A stretch of DNA of 64,000 nt from Paenibacillus spiritus (GTDB lineage: Bacteria; Bacillota; Bacilli; Paenibacillales; Paenibacillaceae), in contig NZ_VYKK01000005.1 in NCBI RefSeq assembly GCF_008710135.1, positions 372,001 to 436,000 on the forward strand, given 5' to 3'. The position numbers and the translations under genes are program-made. Positions 26,168 to 34,541 of this stretch are shown piece after piece (within the stretch, counting starts at the first letter, position 1; every line of letters starts with the position of its first letter). Under the pieces are notes generated by a model. The model saw only the letters and a list, made by a program, of their open reading frames with translations. It was not told the origin of the DNA and made no database searches.

Positions 26168-27961
26168 TTGGACCCGGGAATTGCCCACTATCTGCGTCTT
26201 GCCGACCTGCTGGAAGGTTCGGAAGCCGAACCGGAGGGTTGTCCGGTTACGATCGAGCAGTTATCGGACTTCCTCTACTGCACGCCGCGCAATGTGAAAT
26301 TTATACTTCGCAAAATGGAGGAGCGCGGCCTGATTGCCTGGCGCCCCGGACGGGGAAGAGGTAACCGATCGCGGTTGCAGCTTCTCAAGAGCCGGGAAGA
26401 CGTGCTGGAGGGAAGCCTGGATCAACTGCTGGCCAAAGGGAGAATGAAAGAAGCGGCTGAGCTGATCGGCCAAATCACGGAGGAAGTTCATCTCCGGGAG
26501 CGCCTGTGGCGGCGCCTCAGCTCGGAAATGGGCTTCCGCAGCGAAGCGAACGTCTCCGCCGAACAGGATGTGCTGCGGATGATGCGCAACCGAAGGCTGG
26601 AGAAGCTGGAGCCGGGCTTTCTGTTCACTGCCTTTGAAGCCTATCTGCTGAGCCAGATTTGCAGCACGCTTGTGGTTTACAACGGACAGAGAAACGGCTT
26701 CGAGCCGGGACTGGCGCATACGTGGGAATCAGCCGAAGACGATCGGATCTGGACCTTTTACCTGCGCAAAGGGGTCAAATTTCACCATGGCCGCACCTTC
26801 TTCGCCCGGGATGTCGCCTTCACAATTGAACGGCTTCGGGATATGGGAAGTCCGGCCTTCTGCCACTATGAGGACATCGAGGAGATTCGGGAAGAGGGAG
26901 ACTATACGGTCTCGTTCCGTCTTCGCCGGCCCAACCGCTTCTTTCTTCATCTGGTTGCCTGCTTTCACCTCGTTATTGTCCCGCATGATGCCGATTTTGC
27001 GAGAAAGCCCGTAGGGACCGGACCGTTCCGCATTGCGCATCTGGATGAGGATATCCTGTCTCTGACCGCATTTGATACATATTACGGCATGCGGCCGCTG
27101 CTTGACCGGGTGGATATCTGGTTTCTCCCCGACCAACATACCCATACCCGGTTCTACAATCTGCCCGGGGACGAGGAGAAGGCGGATGCGGGCGACCTGC
27201 TGGCGGACGGGCTGTACGGGAGCAGCGTCGATTATCCGGCGCTCGGCTGCCGGTATTTGCTGTTTAATATGCGCAGGGAGGATATTCAGCGCAGCCGGGA
27301 ACTCAGGGAAGCGATTGCGCTTCTCTATCACCCGCAGGGTCTGATCCGGGAGCTGGGCGGGAACCGCTATTTGCCGGCTGCGAGCTTCTTGCCGTGGAAG
27401 AGCCGGGCGTTCGTACTGCCGGAAGAATCGCCGGAACGGGTAAGAGAGCTGCTGCGTCTGGCCGGATACCGGGGTGAGCCTGTGTCGGTGGGCTTCAAAA
27501 ACAAGCAGAGCGAGCTGGAGGAGATCGCCTGGCTTAAGCGCCGCAGCGAAGCGGTCGGCCTTCGTCTGGAGCCCGTACCGCTGCCGGCCCATCTGCCGGA
27601 GGAAGCCATTTTGGAGACGGATATGCTCCTGTCTGAAGAAGTGCTGGAGGATGACTGGCAATGGGGCCTCCTGAACTTCTACCGGGGCGGGGGCAACCAT
27701 TTCAGCCTGCTGATTGACGATGAAGGAAGCGGACTGCTGGAGGAGCTGTTCCGGGACTTTTGCCAGAAAGAAGAAGGAGCGCGAATCGCCGTGCTGGACG
27801 CTGCCGAAGAGCTGGCGCGGGAGAACCGGTGGCTGGCCTATGGCTGTCACGTCAACAAGAAGGCGCAGCTCAGCGACGGTCTGCTGGGATTGTCTCCGGG
27901 CGCGTTCGGGTTCATGGATCTCAGCAAGCTGTGGGTGAAGCGCTCTTCATCCAGGACTTGA
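26168..27961 (+). CDS. SgrR-like transcriptional regulator (HTH plus solute-binding domain)
   Basis: 597 residues. The N-terminal ~110 residues form a winged-helix domain (VTIEQLSDFLYCTPRNVKFILRKMEERGLIAWRPGRGRGNRS), followed by a SBP_bac_5/oligopeptide-binding fold without a signal peptide, so ligand is sensed in the cytoplasm. In the binding domain LEPGFLFTAFEAYLLSQICSTLVVYN, LRKGVKFHHGRTFFARDVAFTIER and the later GTGPFRI match the family. TTG 26168 is the start, seven bases after AAGGAGGA. SgrR in E. coli senses glucose-phosphate stress; Bacillota homologues sit beside transporters, as here with the divergent MFS gene. Confidence 0.88.
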   Translation: MDPGIAHYLRLADLLEGSEAEPEGCPVTIEQLSDFLYCTPRNVKFILRKMEERGLIAWRPGRGRGNRSRLQLLKSREDVLEGSLDQLLAKGRMKEAAELIGQITEEVHLRERLWRRLSSEMGFRSEANVSAEQDVLRMMRNRRLEKLEPGFLFTAFEAYLLSQICSTLVVYNGQRNGFEPGLAHTWESAEDDRIWTFYLRKGVKFHHGRTFFARDVAFTIERLRDMGSPAFCHYEDIEEIREEGDYTVSFRLRRPNRFFLHLVACFHLVIVPHDADFARKPVGTGPFRIAHLDEDILSLTAFDTYYGMRPLLDRVDIWFLPDQHTHTRFYNLPGDEEKADAGDLLADGLYGSSVDYPALGCRYLLFNMRREDIQRSRELREAIALLYHPQGLIRELGGNRYLPAASFLPWKSRAFVLPEESPERVRELLRLAGYRGEPVSVGFKNKQSELEEIAWLKRRSEAVGLRLEPVPLPAHLPEEAILETDMLLSEEVLEDDWQWGLLNFYRGGGNHFSLLIDDEGSGLLEELFRDFCQKEEGARIAVLDAAEELARENRWLAYGCHVNKKAQLSDGLLGLSPGAFGFMDLSKLWVKRSSSRT

Positions 27962-27985
27962 CGGAAGGGTCGTCTATCTTGTAAT
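27958..27985 (+). promoter_or_regulatory. Promoter of the T-box/thrS transcript
   Basis: TTGACG (27958-27963), 16-base spacer, TGTAAT (27980-27985). The -35 overlaps the stop codon of the preceding gene. Confidence 0.55.
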
Positions 27986-27989
27986 GTAA

Positions 27990-28290
27990 GGGACAACAAA
28001 TTCATACCGGCGATGACAGAGACATGATATCCGGCCAAGGGCCGTTCCAGAGAGAGAGGCGAACGCTGCAAGCTTCTTACGGAACCGGACGGATGTTACC
28101 CCTCTGAAGCCGTGGCTCTGAACCCGTCTTCCCGTGAAGACGGCGGTAAGCCCCACCGACCGATCCCCGATACCGGATTCCAATGAAGGGCCTTCCGCGT
28201 GCATGAATCTGCCTGCCGAAGCGCCGAATTAGGGTGGAACCACGAGCGCAAGCGCACCTCGTCCCTTCGGACGAAGTGCGCTTTTTTGCG
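27990..28290 (+). ncRNA. T-box riboswitch (threonine) with terminator
   Basis: The hallmark T-box AGGGTGGAACCACG is at 28231-28244, directly followed by the terminator: arm 28250-28264 with 28269-28283 and a T run to 28287. The 5' part can form stem I, with purine-rich AGAGAG near 28053 facing CCTCT near 28100. The Thr codon ACC at 28098-28100 is the best specifier candidate. Uncharged tRNA-Thr would pair with specifier and T-box and allow readthrough into thrS 45 bases downstream. Exact 5' end not determined. Confidence 0.85.
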
Positions 28291-28331
28291 ATGACACAAG
28301 GTTAGGATGACGAAAGGAGGAAGTCGCAGTT

Positions 28332-30260
28332 ATGGAAATTTACGTAGAACTGCCGGGATCGGGGAATGGAAAGGTGGAGCGGGGAACGACGGCGGGCGTA
28401 GCTTTGGGCCTGCTCAAGCCGGGCAGCCGCAAGACGGCGGTAGCGGCCCGGGTGAACGGAGAGCTGACCGATTTGGCCTCTCCGCTTGAGTCGGACAGCC
28501 GTCTGGAGCCGGTCCCGGGAGACAGCCCGGACGGACGTGAGATCTGCCGCAGAAGTGCTGCCGTCCTGCTCGCGCAGGCCGCTGCCGCTCTGTACGGAGA
28601 CCGCAGCCTGCAGGTGGCGGAGATGCGGGTCACAGAGGACGGTTTCGTCGTCGATCTCCATTTGGACGGCAGTCTGTCGGAAGCGGACCTCCGCGAACTG
28701 GAAGCGCAGATGCGAAGATTGGCGGAAGCCAATCTGCCGATGATCGGGCAGAAGGTCAGCCGGGAGGAAGCGGCCGCCTTCCTGGAGACCGGCGGACAGA
28801 CGCTGAGGCTGGAAGCGCTGCTTCAGGACCCGGAGAAGAACGCGGCCGGTCTGCTGTATCAGCACGAAGACTTCGCCCTGCTCTGCCGGGGGCCGCTGCT
28901 TCCGAGAACAGGGATGCTGAAGGCGGTCAAGCTGCTGGGCGTAGCCGGCGCGTATTGGCAGGGAGATGCCAAGCGTCCGATGCTGCAGCGCATTCACGGC
29001 ACGGCGTATTCGAGCGGAGCCGAGCTTGCCGGGCACCTGCAGCGGCTGGAGGAAGCCAGACGGCGGGATCACCGCAAGCTTGGACGCGAACTTGAACTGT
29101 TCCTGTTCTCGGAGGAAGCGCCGGGCATGCCGTTTTATCTGCCGAACGGAATGGTGCTCCGCCAAGAGCTTCAGAACTTATCCCGCCGCCTGATGCGCCG
29201 GTCCGGCTACCAGGAAGTGCTGACTCCGCTGATGATGAACAACCGTCTGTGGGAGAAGTCGGGGCATTACGATCACTACAAAGCGCATATGTACTTTACG
29301 AACGTCGATGAAACGCCGTATGCGCTCAAGCCGATGAACTGTCCGGGTCATATGCTGATCTACAAAAGCGCGCTGCGCTCCTACCGGGATCTGCCGATCC
29401 GCCTGGCGGAGTTCGGCCAGGTGCACCGCCATGAATTCTCCGGCGCTCTGGGCGGCATGACCCGGGTGCGTTCTTTCTGTCAGGATGACGCCCATCTGTT
29501 CGTTGCCCCCGGTCAGATTGAGGAAGAGATCGCTGCAATTATCGCGCTGATCGGAGAGGTGTACGATCTGTTCGGACTCTCCTACCGGGTTGAACTGTCC
29601 ACCCGGCCCGAGGATTCCCTGGGCTCGCCGGAGCTGTGGGAGCAGGCCGAGCAGGGCCTGCGCCGCGTCCTGGAACGGATGAAGCTGGACTACCGGCTGA
29701 ATGAAGGGGACGGCGCCTTCTATGGACCGAAGATCGACTTTCATCTGCAGGATTCGCTGGGCCGAAGCTGGCAGTGCGGGACGATCCAGCTGGATTTTCA
29801 GATGCCGGAGAAATTCGATCTCGCCTACATCGGCGAGGATGGAGAAAGGCATCGTCCGGTAGTCATTCACCGGGCGATCTATGGAGCGCTGGACCGGTTC
29901 ATCGGCGTGTTGACCGAGCATTACGGCGGAGCTTTTCCGGCATGGCTGTCACCTGTGCAGGCTGTGCTCCTGCCTGTATCCGTCTCGACCGGTGACTATG
30001 CGCATGCGGTGCAGGTTAAGCTGGAGAGGGAGGGCATCCGGACGAAGCTGGACAGCCGGTCCGAGAAGATCGGATACCGGATCAGAGAGGCGGCGCTTCG
30101 TCAAACACCGTATATATTGATAATCGGAGAGAAAGAGAAGGAATCAAATTCAGTCACCATCCGGCTCCGCGGCGGGGAGAGCCTGGAGCTGCTTCCGCTT
30201 GACTCAGCCGTGAAGTTGATTGCGGAGGCGGCTCGGCCGGATCATTCATCTCGAATTTAA
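28332..30260 (+). CDS. thrS: Threonyl-tRNA synthetase paralogue with degenerate editing site
   Basis: 642 residues, full-length: TGS domain (~1-62), editing domain (~63-225), catalytic core and anticodon-binding domain. The aminoacylation site is intact: zinc ligands Cys337 (MNCPGH), His388 (QDDAH) and His513 (VIHRAI) align with E. coli Cys334, His385 and His511. The editing site is not. The HxxxH pair (E. coli His73/His77) is Val78/Gln82, Asp180 is Leu183 and His186 is Leu189; only the Cys182 equivalent (Cys185 in CRGP) remains. It should therefore charge tRNA-Thr but not clear Ser-tRNA-Thr. The RBS AAAGGAGG lies at 28313-28320. The T-box and the lost editing suggest a secondary, condition-specific ThrRS (thrZ-like); a housekeeping copy would be elsewhere. 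Confidence 0.93.
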   Translation: MEIYVELPGSGNGKVERGTTAGVALGLLKPGSRKTAVAARVNGELTDLASPLESDSRLEPVPGDSPDGREICRRSAAVLLAQAAAALYGDRSLQVAEMRVTEDGFVVDLHLDGSLSEADLRELEAQMRRLAEANLPMIGQKVSREEAAAFLETGGQTLRLEALLQDPEKNAAGLLYQHEDFALLCRGPLLPRTGMLKAVKLLGVAGAYWQGDAKRPMLQRIHGTAYSSGAELAGHLQRLEEARRRDHRKLGRELELFLFSEEAPGMPFYLPNGMVLRQELQNLSRRLMRRSGYQEVLTPLMMNNRLWEKSGHYDHYKAHMYFTNVDETPYALKPMNCPGHMLIYKSALRSYRDLPIRLAEFGQVHRHEFSGALGGMTRVRSFCQDDAHLFVAPGQIEEEIAAIIALIGEVYDLFGLSYRVELSTRPEDSLGSPELWEQAEQGLRRVLERMKLDYRLNEGDGAFYGPKIDFHLQDSLGRSWQCGTIQLDFQMPEKFDLAYIGEDGERHRPVVIHRAIYGALDRFIGVLTEHYGGAFPAWLSPVQAVLLPVSVSTGDYAHAVQVKLEREGIRTKLDSRSEKIGYRIREAALRQTPYILIIGEKEKESNSVTIRLRGGESLELLPLDSAVKLIAEAARPDHSSRI

Positions 30261-30264
30261 AGAA

Positions 30265-30303
30265 CAAAAAAGCCGCTGCGCATCCGTACATGCGCAGCGG
30301 CTT
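30265..30303. terminator. 14-bp hairpin between convergent thrS and the SLH gene
   Basis: Perfect arms 30270-30283 and 30290-30303. The six A at 30265-30270 give the T run for the minus-strand SLH transcript; the plus-strand tail is poor in T. Confidence 0.8.
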
Positions 30304-30321
30304 AGCCGTGTCTAAATGGAG

Positions 30322-33300
30322 TTAAATCATTTTAAGGGTCAGCAGCATGCGATAGATCAGCAGCGCGCTCTCGGCCCGGGTCGTTGTTTTGCCGGCTTGA
30401 AGAGCAAATTCTTCAGCCTGTGCTCTCAGGACCCCCGCGTTCAACAGCGTTGCAACAGCTTCACTGGACCAGGCTTTGTAGCCCGAACTGGCTGGAAGTG
30501 CGGCGGAAGGAGCGGAAGCGCCGGGTGAATAATTGGCATATGCCAGGGCGTTGCTGATGATGCTGACCATTTCCTGCTGCGTAATCGTCTGATTCGGCCG
30601 GAACGTGTTGTCCGGATAACCTTTCAGCAGCCCTGCCTGTACAGCAGCAGATATCGGGCCTGAGTACCAGGCGGCGGACGCAACATCCTTGAACCCGCCA
30701 CTGCTACCGGCGAACAAAGACGGATCCAGTCCGAGCGCTTTTACCAGCAAAGATGCCGCTTCTGCCCGGGTTATGGTACCCTCCGGCTTGAAGCTGCCAT
30801 CGGCGTAGCCGGCAATGACTCTTCTGACGCCCAGCTTGCCGATTGCATTGCTGGCGAAGTGAGAAGAAGGCACATCGGTAAACGAAGCGTCTCCGATTAC
30901 TGCGGCATAGGTCGAGTTGCCTTGACGGTAGGCAGTCACCTTGATCTTGTCGCCTTCTCTGACAAAGGTAGCCGGAACAGTTATCCATTCACCCGAGGTT
31001 TCATCAACCATTACAGCAGACAAGTTGTTCTCCGTTACGCCATTCTGGACCGGAAGATAGAATACATGGCCAATATATTGATTGACGCTTGTATACTCCA
31101 TATTATTGTGGCCGTCGGCTGACATCTTCGTAAGCGAATATCGATAAGGCTGACCGGCTAGATTCAAGGAGGATTTGCCCAAAAGGGTCCGTATGGATTC
31201 GCTCATGGAAGCGCTAGCGGCAGATACGGTCAACGACAGCGAAGAACTGTTATCGATTCCCATATTCATAAGAATACGAACGGGCAGAATGAGGCCTTTA
31301 TCGGTACCTTGAATATCAATAACGGCTGATTTATCTCGGCCGGAAATCTTGTCAAGCTGGGATCCCTTTACGGTTAGAGTCATGGTCTCAGCAGATTCGA
31401 CAATCGGAATGACAAGTCTGTTGTCGTTGCCGGACCATTTGGATAAAGCGGCACTGAGCGCTTCATCACTGAGAGTTGCCGTAACTATGGTAGGGAAATT
31501 GGGGATTTTCACAAGGCTGGTTATGGCTAATTTGCCGTTTGAATCGGCAGTTTTGCTCGGGATTCCAATAGTAGAACCACCACCGCCGCCGCCGATACCT
31601 CCACCGATACTGCCACCGCCGCCACTGCCTCCTCCTCCGCCAGCGCTGCCCCCTCCCGGGTTGCCGCTGAATGAAGCTTTGTACTCGACATAGACATAGA
31701 AACTTGGCAAAAGCGGAGGTGTCGTGACGGAGACCACCACCAGCGGATAATTATTATTCAGCGTTAACCCATTAAATAGAACAGAACTGGCAGCGGCTCC
31801 AACCTTCAGCTCGCCCAAGAGTTTTCCCTGATAATCGTACAGATTAACCTGATCACCGGGAGTCAAGCCCTTGACCTCCACCTGATCAGGTCCGCTGGCA
31901 TTGTTGGTCACCGTAATTTGCGAAAGATCAGGGGTCTTGGACATACGGTCCAGAACTTCGGTGATCATGCTGTCGGGAGCTTCTATCCCCGCATCGTCCG
32001 CCAGTACGACTCCAAGCGCGTATGCACCTTGAGGAATCGGAGTACCTTGCGGAATGTCGAACTGGTAAGACGATTTGCCTCCGTTCAGTACGGCAAGGGG
32101 TTCGCCAATGAAGCCCTCATCGCCAAAGAAATAAATCCGATAGGTATAGGAAGGCGAATTATCGCGGGCGGCTCCAAAGGTAACCCTTCCGCCAATGCTA
32201 TCCTTCGATGGATCGGAATCAAATAAAGCAAGGTCCTGGACAAAGTAATCATCCGCTTCCCAGATATGGGTCATGCGCTCTAAATCGGTTCGGACAAAAT
32301 CCCCATCAGCATTGGAAATCACGGGAATTACGCCGATCTTTACAGGTCTCTGACTTAGGGAAGCATAGATCTTCGTCAAAAAGGAACCGTCAGACTGGCG
32401 GTTACTGTTATATGCATACGCGCTGTACCGGTCAACGCCCTGGGCGTCATAGAGTTTGATGATGTAATAAGATGCCGACAGGGCGGCAACTCCGGGTTCA
32501 AAGTATACGGCGCCTTCGAAGTGGAGCGGATTGGAATTGTCGTCATAGGCGTACAGGTGGGACGGAGCTAAGTTTTTCTGGACATTGTCGCGCATTTCTT
32601 CAAGATTTCCATAGTGAAAGATATGGGTCTGCGGATTCGAAGCATCCCAGTTAAAGGTTCCGACAAGCATTGATCCATCGCCGAGCAGAAGCCCTGAGGT
32701 GATTTTGAAAGGAGGCGCATACAGTTGCTGGAAGGTATCCCGGTCGTAAATTCCTTTCATCCCCAGCACGATATCTTCATTGGCATCCAGAATCACATCG
32801 CGCTCATACGTATTGGGGCCGTATTTATATTCACCGTACTTTACGGAAAGCTGCTCCGCCGAATAGCGGGCTCCACCGTAATAGACATAATTGCCGTCGT
32901 GGATCGCTTTCTGTCCCGAATTCGCCAGGTAGGAGCTGGACTCGATCACTCGATTATTATGGGTGTCCCACTTGCTTAGACGGTCGGACTCACCAATCCA
33001 CAGCCATTTGTCGTCCGGTCCCGCCGACAATTTCGGGGAGTACTGGAAGTAGGAACTTAGAATCGCGTAGGTAGAGTCCACGACTCCCAAGTGCTTGTTC
33101 CGGGCTACAGTTGAAGAATAGTAGACCTTATTCCCGATTAAGGCGATATTCTCGGTCTGCTCACCGACCTCGATAGGTTGAATGCGGGCCATGAATTCAC
33201 TTTCGTTGCGGGTATCAATCTTCGCAATATAAGAAGAGCCATATAGTGAAATATAGAGCACGCCGTTCTTCATGACGATATCCGTCGGCTGCGAACCGAC

Positions 33301-34416
33301 AAAACGGTCTGCGACAATCTGCATTTGTTCCGTGTCGATTTGCAGCAGGCGATTGGATGACCGAGAGATGGCGTATACATACCGTTCTCCTTCTCCGGCA
33401 GCCCATGCCGTAATCTCCTGGTTCAAGTCAATCCGGCTATCTGTGGAGGAGTAGGAGACCGCTTGTGGATTTGACGGCGGCATAAAGGCCATCCGGCTAA
33501 TCGAGCTATCCCCGGACCCTACCTTATATACATTCCGGGCTGCGTCCACCTGAATGAGAGAGTGTCCGTTCCGTCCGGAAGACGAATAGACTTTCACTTG
33601 CTCGTCCCGGGTGTAAATATCACCGTTGTTAAGGTAGACGTAGCCCGAGTCCAGTGCAGCGACCGATCCGCCTCTCCACATTTTCAGAATGCTGTGATCG
33701 GATGGATTGAGGGAATAGACACCATAGAACAGAGTCCCCTCCTGATAGAGAATACCGCTGTCATATCCCCCAACCGGCTCATAGGTCCAAAGCTGTTCTC
33801 CATAGACCGAAGAATAGGCGGATACCTCACCCTGCGAAATGCCAATGGATCCTACGAACAGCCGGTGATTCTCGCGGTCTATTGCAAGGCGGGGGCTATA
33901 GATATTGCGTGAGCCGATAATGGTATCCGACAAATTGGTTAGATTCAGCAGCCGAATGTTGCACCATTGGTCGCCGTTCGAATAGAACAGCGAGTTGCCG
34001 TCGACGGCAACTACTGTAGGTCTATCTTTCGTCACCCAATTCCGGCTAACCTGCCGGGTATCCAGGTTGACTTCGGCAATCAGGGTAGCCCCGCTCAAAG
34101 CTACGTACAATTTATTTCCCTCTTGATCCATGTCGGTCGGCTGCGACCCTACGGCAAGCTCCTTTACAACCGACATGGAGACCGGGTCGATGAACAAAAG
34201 CTTGTTCTTGCCGGGAATGGTGGCATAAATCACCTTCCGGCTCTCATCCAAAATCATGTCTCGGATCGGTGATCCCACATCCAAGGTTGCTTCCGTGGCC
34301 GCCGGCTCAGCCGATGCCACACGGCCTCTTTCTGTCCCTCCCCACGGTGCAATCAGCGAAATGCACATCGCGATAAGGCTGGCATAAATCCATTTCTTCT
34401 GTCTTTTGCGATACAT
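30322..34416 (-). CDS. Giant secreted beta-propeller / S-layer-homology surface protein
   Basis: 1364 residues. Signal peptide to about Ala36, then ~800 residues of repeated short beta-strand units resembling YVTN/WD-type propeller blades (VGSQPTDM and VGSQPTDIVM recur), an Ig-like or CARDB-type stretch, a flexible linker at about 918-951 made mostly of Gly with Ser, and a C-terminal half with an uncharacterised beta region and three SLH repeats (about 1175-1227, 1235-1290, 1310-1358; DVPSSHFASNAI, GYPDNTFRPNQTITQQEM). SLH repeats bind pyruvylated wall polymer, so the propeller is displayed on the cell surface. Start ATG 34416 has AAGGGG six bases upstream. The third SLH is the most divergent. 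Function beyond surface anchoring is unknown. Confidence 0.88.
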   Translation of the reverse strand: MYRKRQKKWIYASLIAMCISLIAPWGGTERGRVASAEPAATEATLDVGSPIRDMILDESRKVIYATIPGKNKLLFIDPVSMSVVKELAVGSQPTDMDQEGNKLYVALSGATLIAEVNLDTRQVSRNWVTKDRPTVVAVDGNSLFYSNGDQWCNIRLLNLTNLSDTIIGSRNIYSPRLAIDRENHRLFVGSIGISQGEVSAYSSVYGEQLWTYEPVGGYDSGILYQEGTLFYGVYSLNPSDHSILKMWRGGSVAALDSGYVYLNNGDIYTRDEQVKVYSSSGRNGHSLIQVDAARNVYKVGSGDSSISRMAFMPPSNPQAVSYSSTDSRIDLNQEITAWAAGEGERYVYAISRSSNRLLQIDTEQMQIVADRFVGSQPTDIVMKNGVLYISLYGSSYIAKIDTRNESEFMARIQPIEVGEQTENIALIGNKVYYSSTVARNKHLGVVDSTYAILSSYFQYSPKLSAGPDDKWLWIGESDRLSKWDTHNNRVIESSSYLANSGQKAIHDGNYVYYGGARYSAEQLSVKYGEYKYGPNTYERDVILDANEDIVLGMKGIYDRDTFQQLYAPPFKITSGLLLGDGSMLVGTFNWDASNPQTHIFHYGNLEEMRDNVQKNLAPSHLYAYDDNSNPLHFEGAVYFEPGVAALSASYYIIKLYDAQGVDRYSAYAYNSNRQSDGSFLTKIYASLSQRPVKIGVIPVISNADGDFVRTDLERMTHIWEADDYFVQDLALFDSDPSKDSIGGRVTFGAARDNSPSYTYRIYFFGDEGFIGEPLAVLNGGKSSYQFDIPQGTPIPQGAYALGVVLADDAGIEAPDSMITEVLDRMSKTPDLSQITVTNNASGPDQVEVKGLTPGDQVNLYDYQGKLLGELKVGAAASSVLFNGLTLNNNYPLVVVSVTTPPLLPSFYVYVEYKASFSGNPGGGSAGGGGGSGGGGSIGGGIGGGGGGSTIGIPSKTADSNGKLAITSLVKIPNFPTIVTATLSDEALSAALSKWSGNDNRLVIPIVESAETMTLTVKGSQLDKISGRDKSAVIDIQGTDKGLILPVRILMNMGIDNSSSLSLTVSAASASMSESIRTLLGKSSLNLAGQPYRYSLTKMSADGHNNMEYTSVNQYIGHVFYLPVQNGVTENNLSAVMVDETSGEWITVPATFVREGDKIKVTAYRQGNSTYAAVIGDASFTDVPSSHFASNAIGKLGVRRVIAGYADGSFKPEGTITRAEAASLLVKALGLDPSLFAGSSGGFKDVASAAWYSGPISAAVQAGLLKGYPDNTFRPNQTITQQEMVSIISNALAYANYSPGASAPSAALPASSGYKAWSSEAVATLLNAGVLRAQAEEFALQAGKTTTRAESALLIYRMLLTLKMI

Positions 34417-34455
34417 ATGTATCCCCTTCCCCCAAGTAAGTGGTGCTCAAATCCT

Positions 34456-34483
34456 ATCATATCGTGCAACCACCAACTGGAAA
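34456..34483 (-). promoter_or_regulatory. Candidate promoter of the SLH gene
   Basis: On the minus strand TTTCCA (34483-34478), 16-base spacer, TATGAT (34461-34456), 40 bases before the ATG. Confidence 0.5.
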
Positions 34484-34541
34484 TAGAGGATAATCAAATA
34501 AAGGTTGGGGATTTCTTCGCTCTTTCATAATTTGTACAAAA

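Noticed and set aside
26729..27850. 373-residue minus-strand frame
   Set aside because: Shadow of the SgrR-like gene; composition typical of reverse-frame GC-rich sequence.
28332..30260. Pseudogene status of thrS because of eroded editing residues
   Set aside because: The frame is intact, all aminoacylation-site residues are kept, and a complete T-box regulates it.
31349..31693. Pro-rich plus-strand frame
   Set aside because: Antisense of the Gly-rich linker in the SLH protein.
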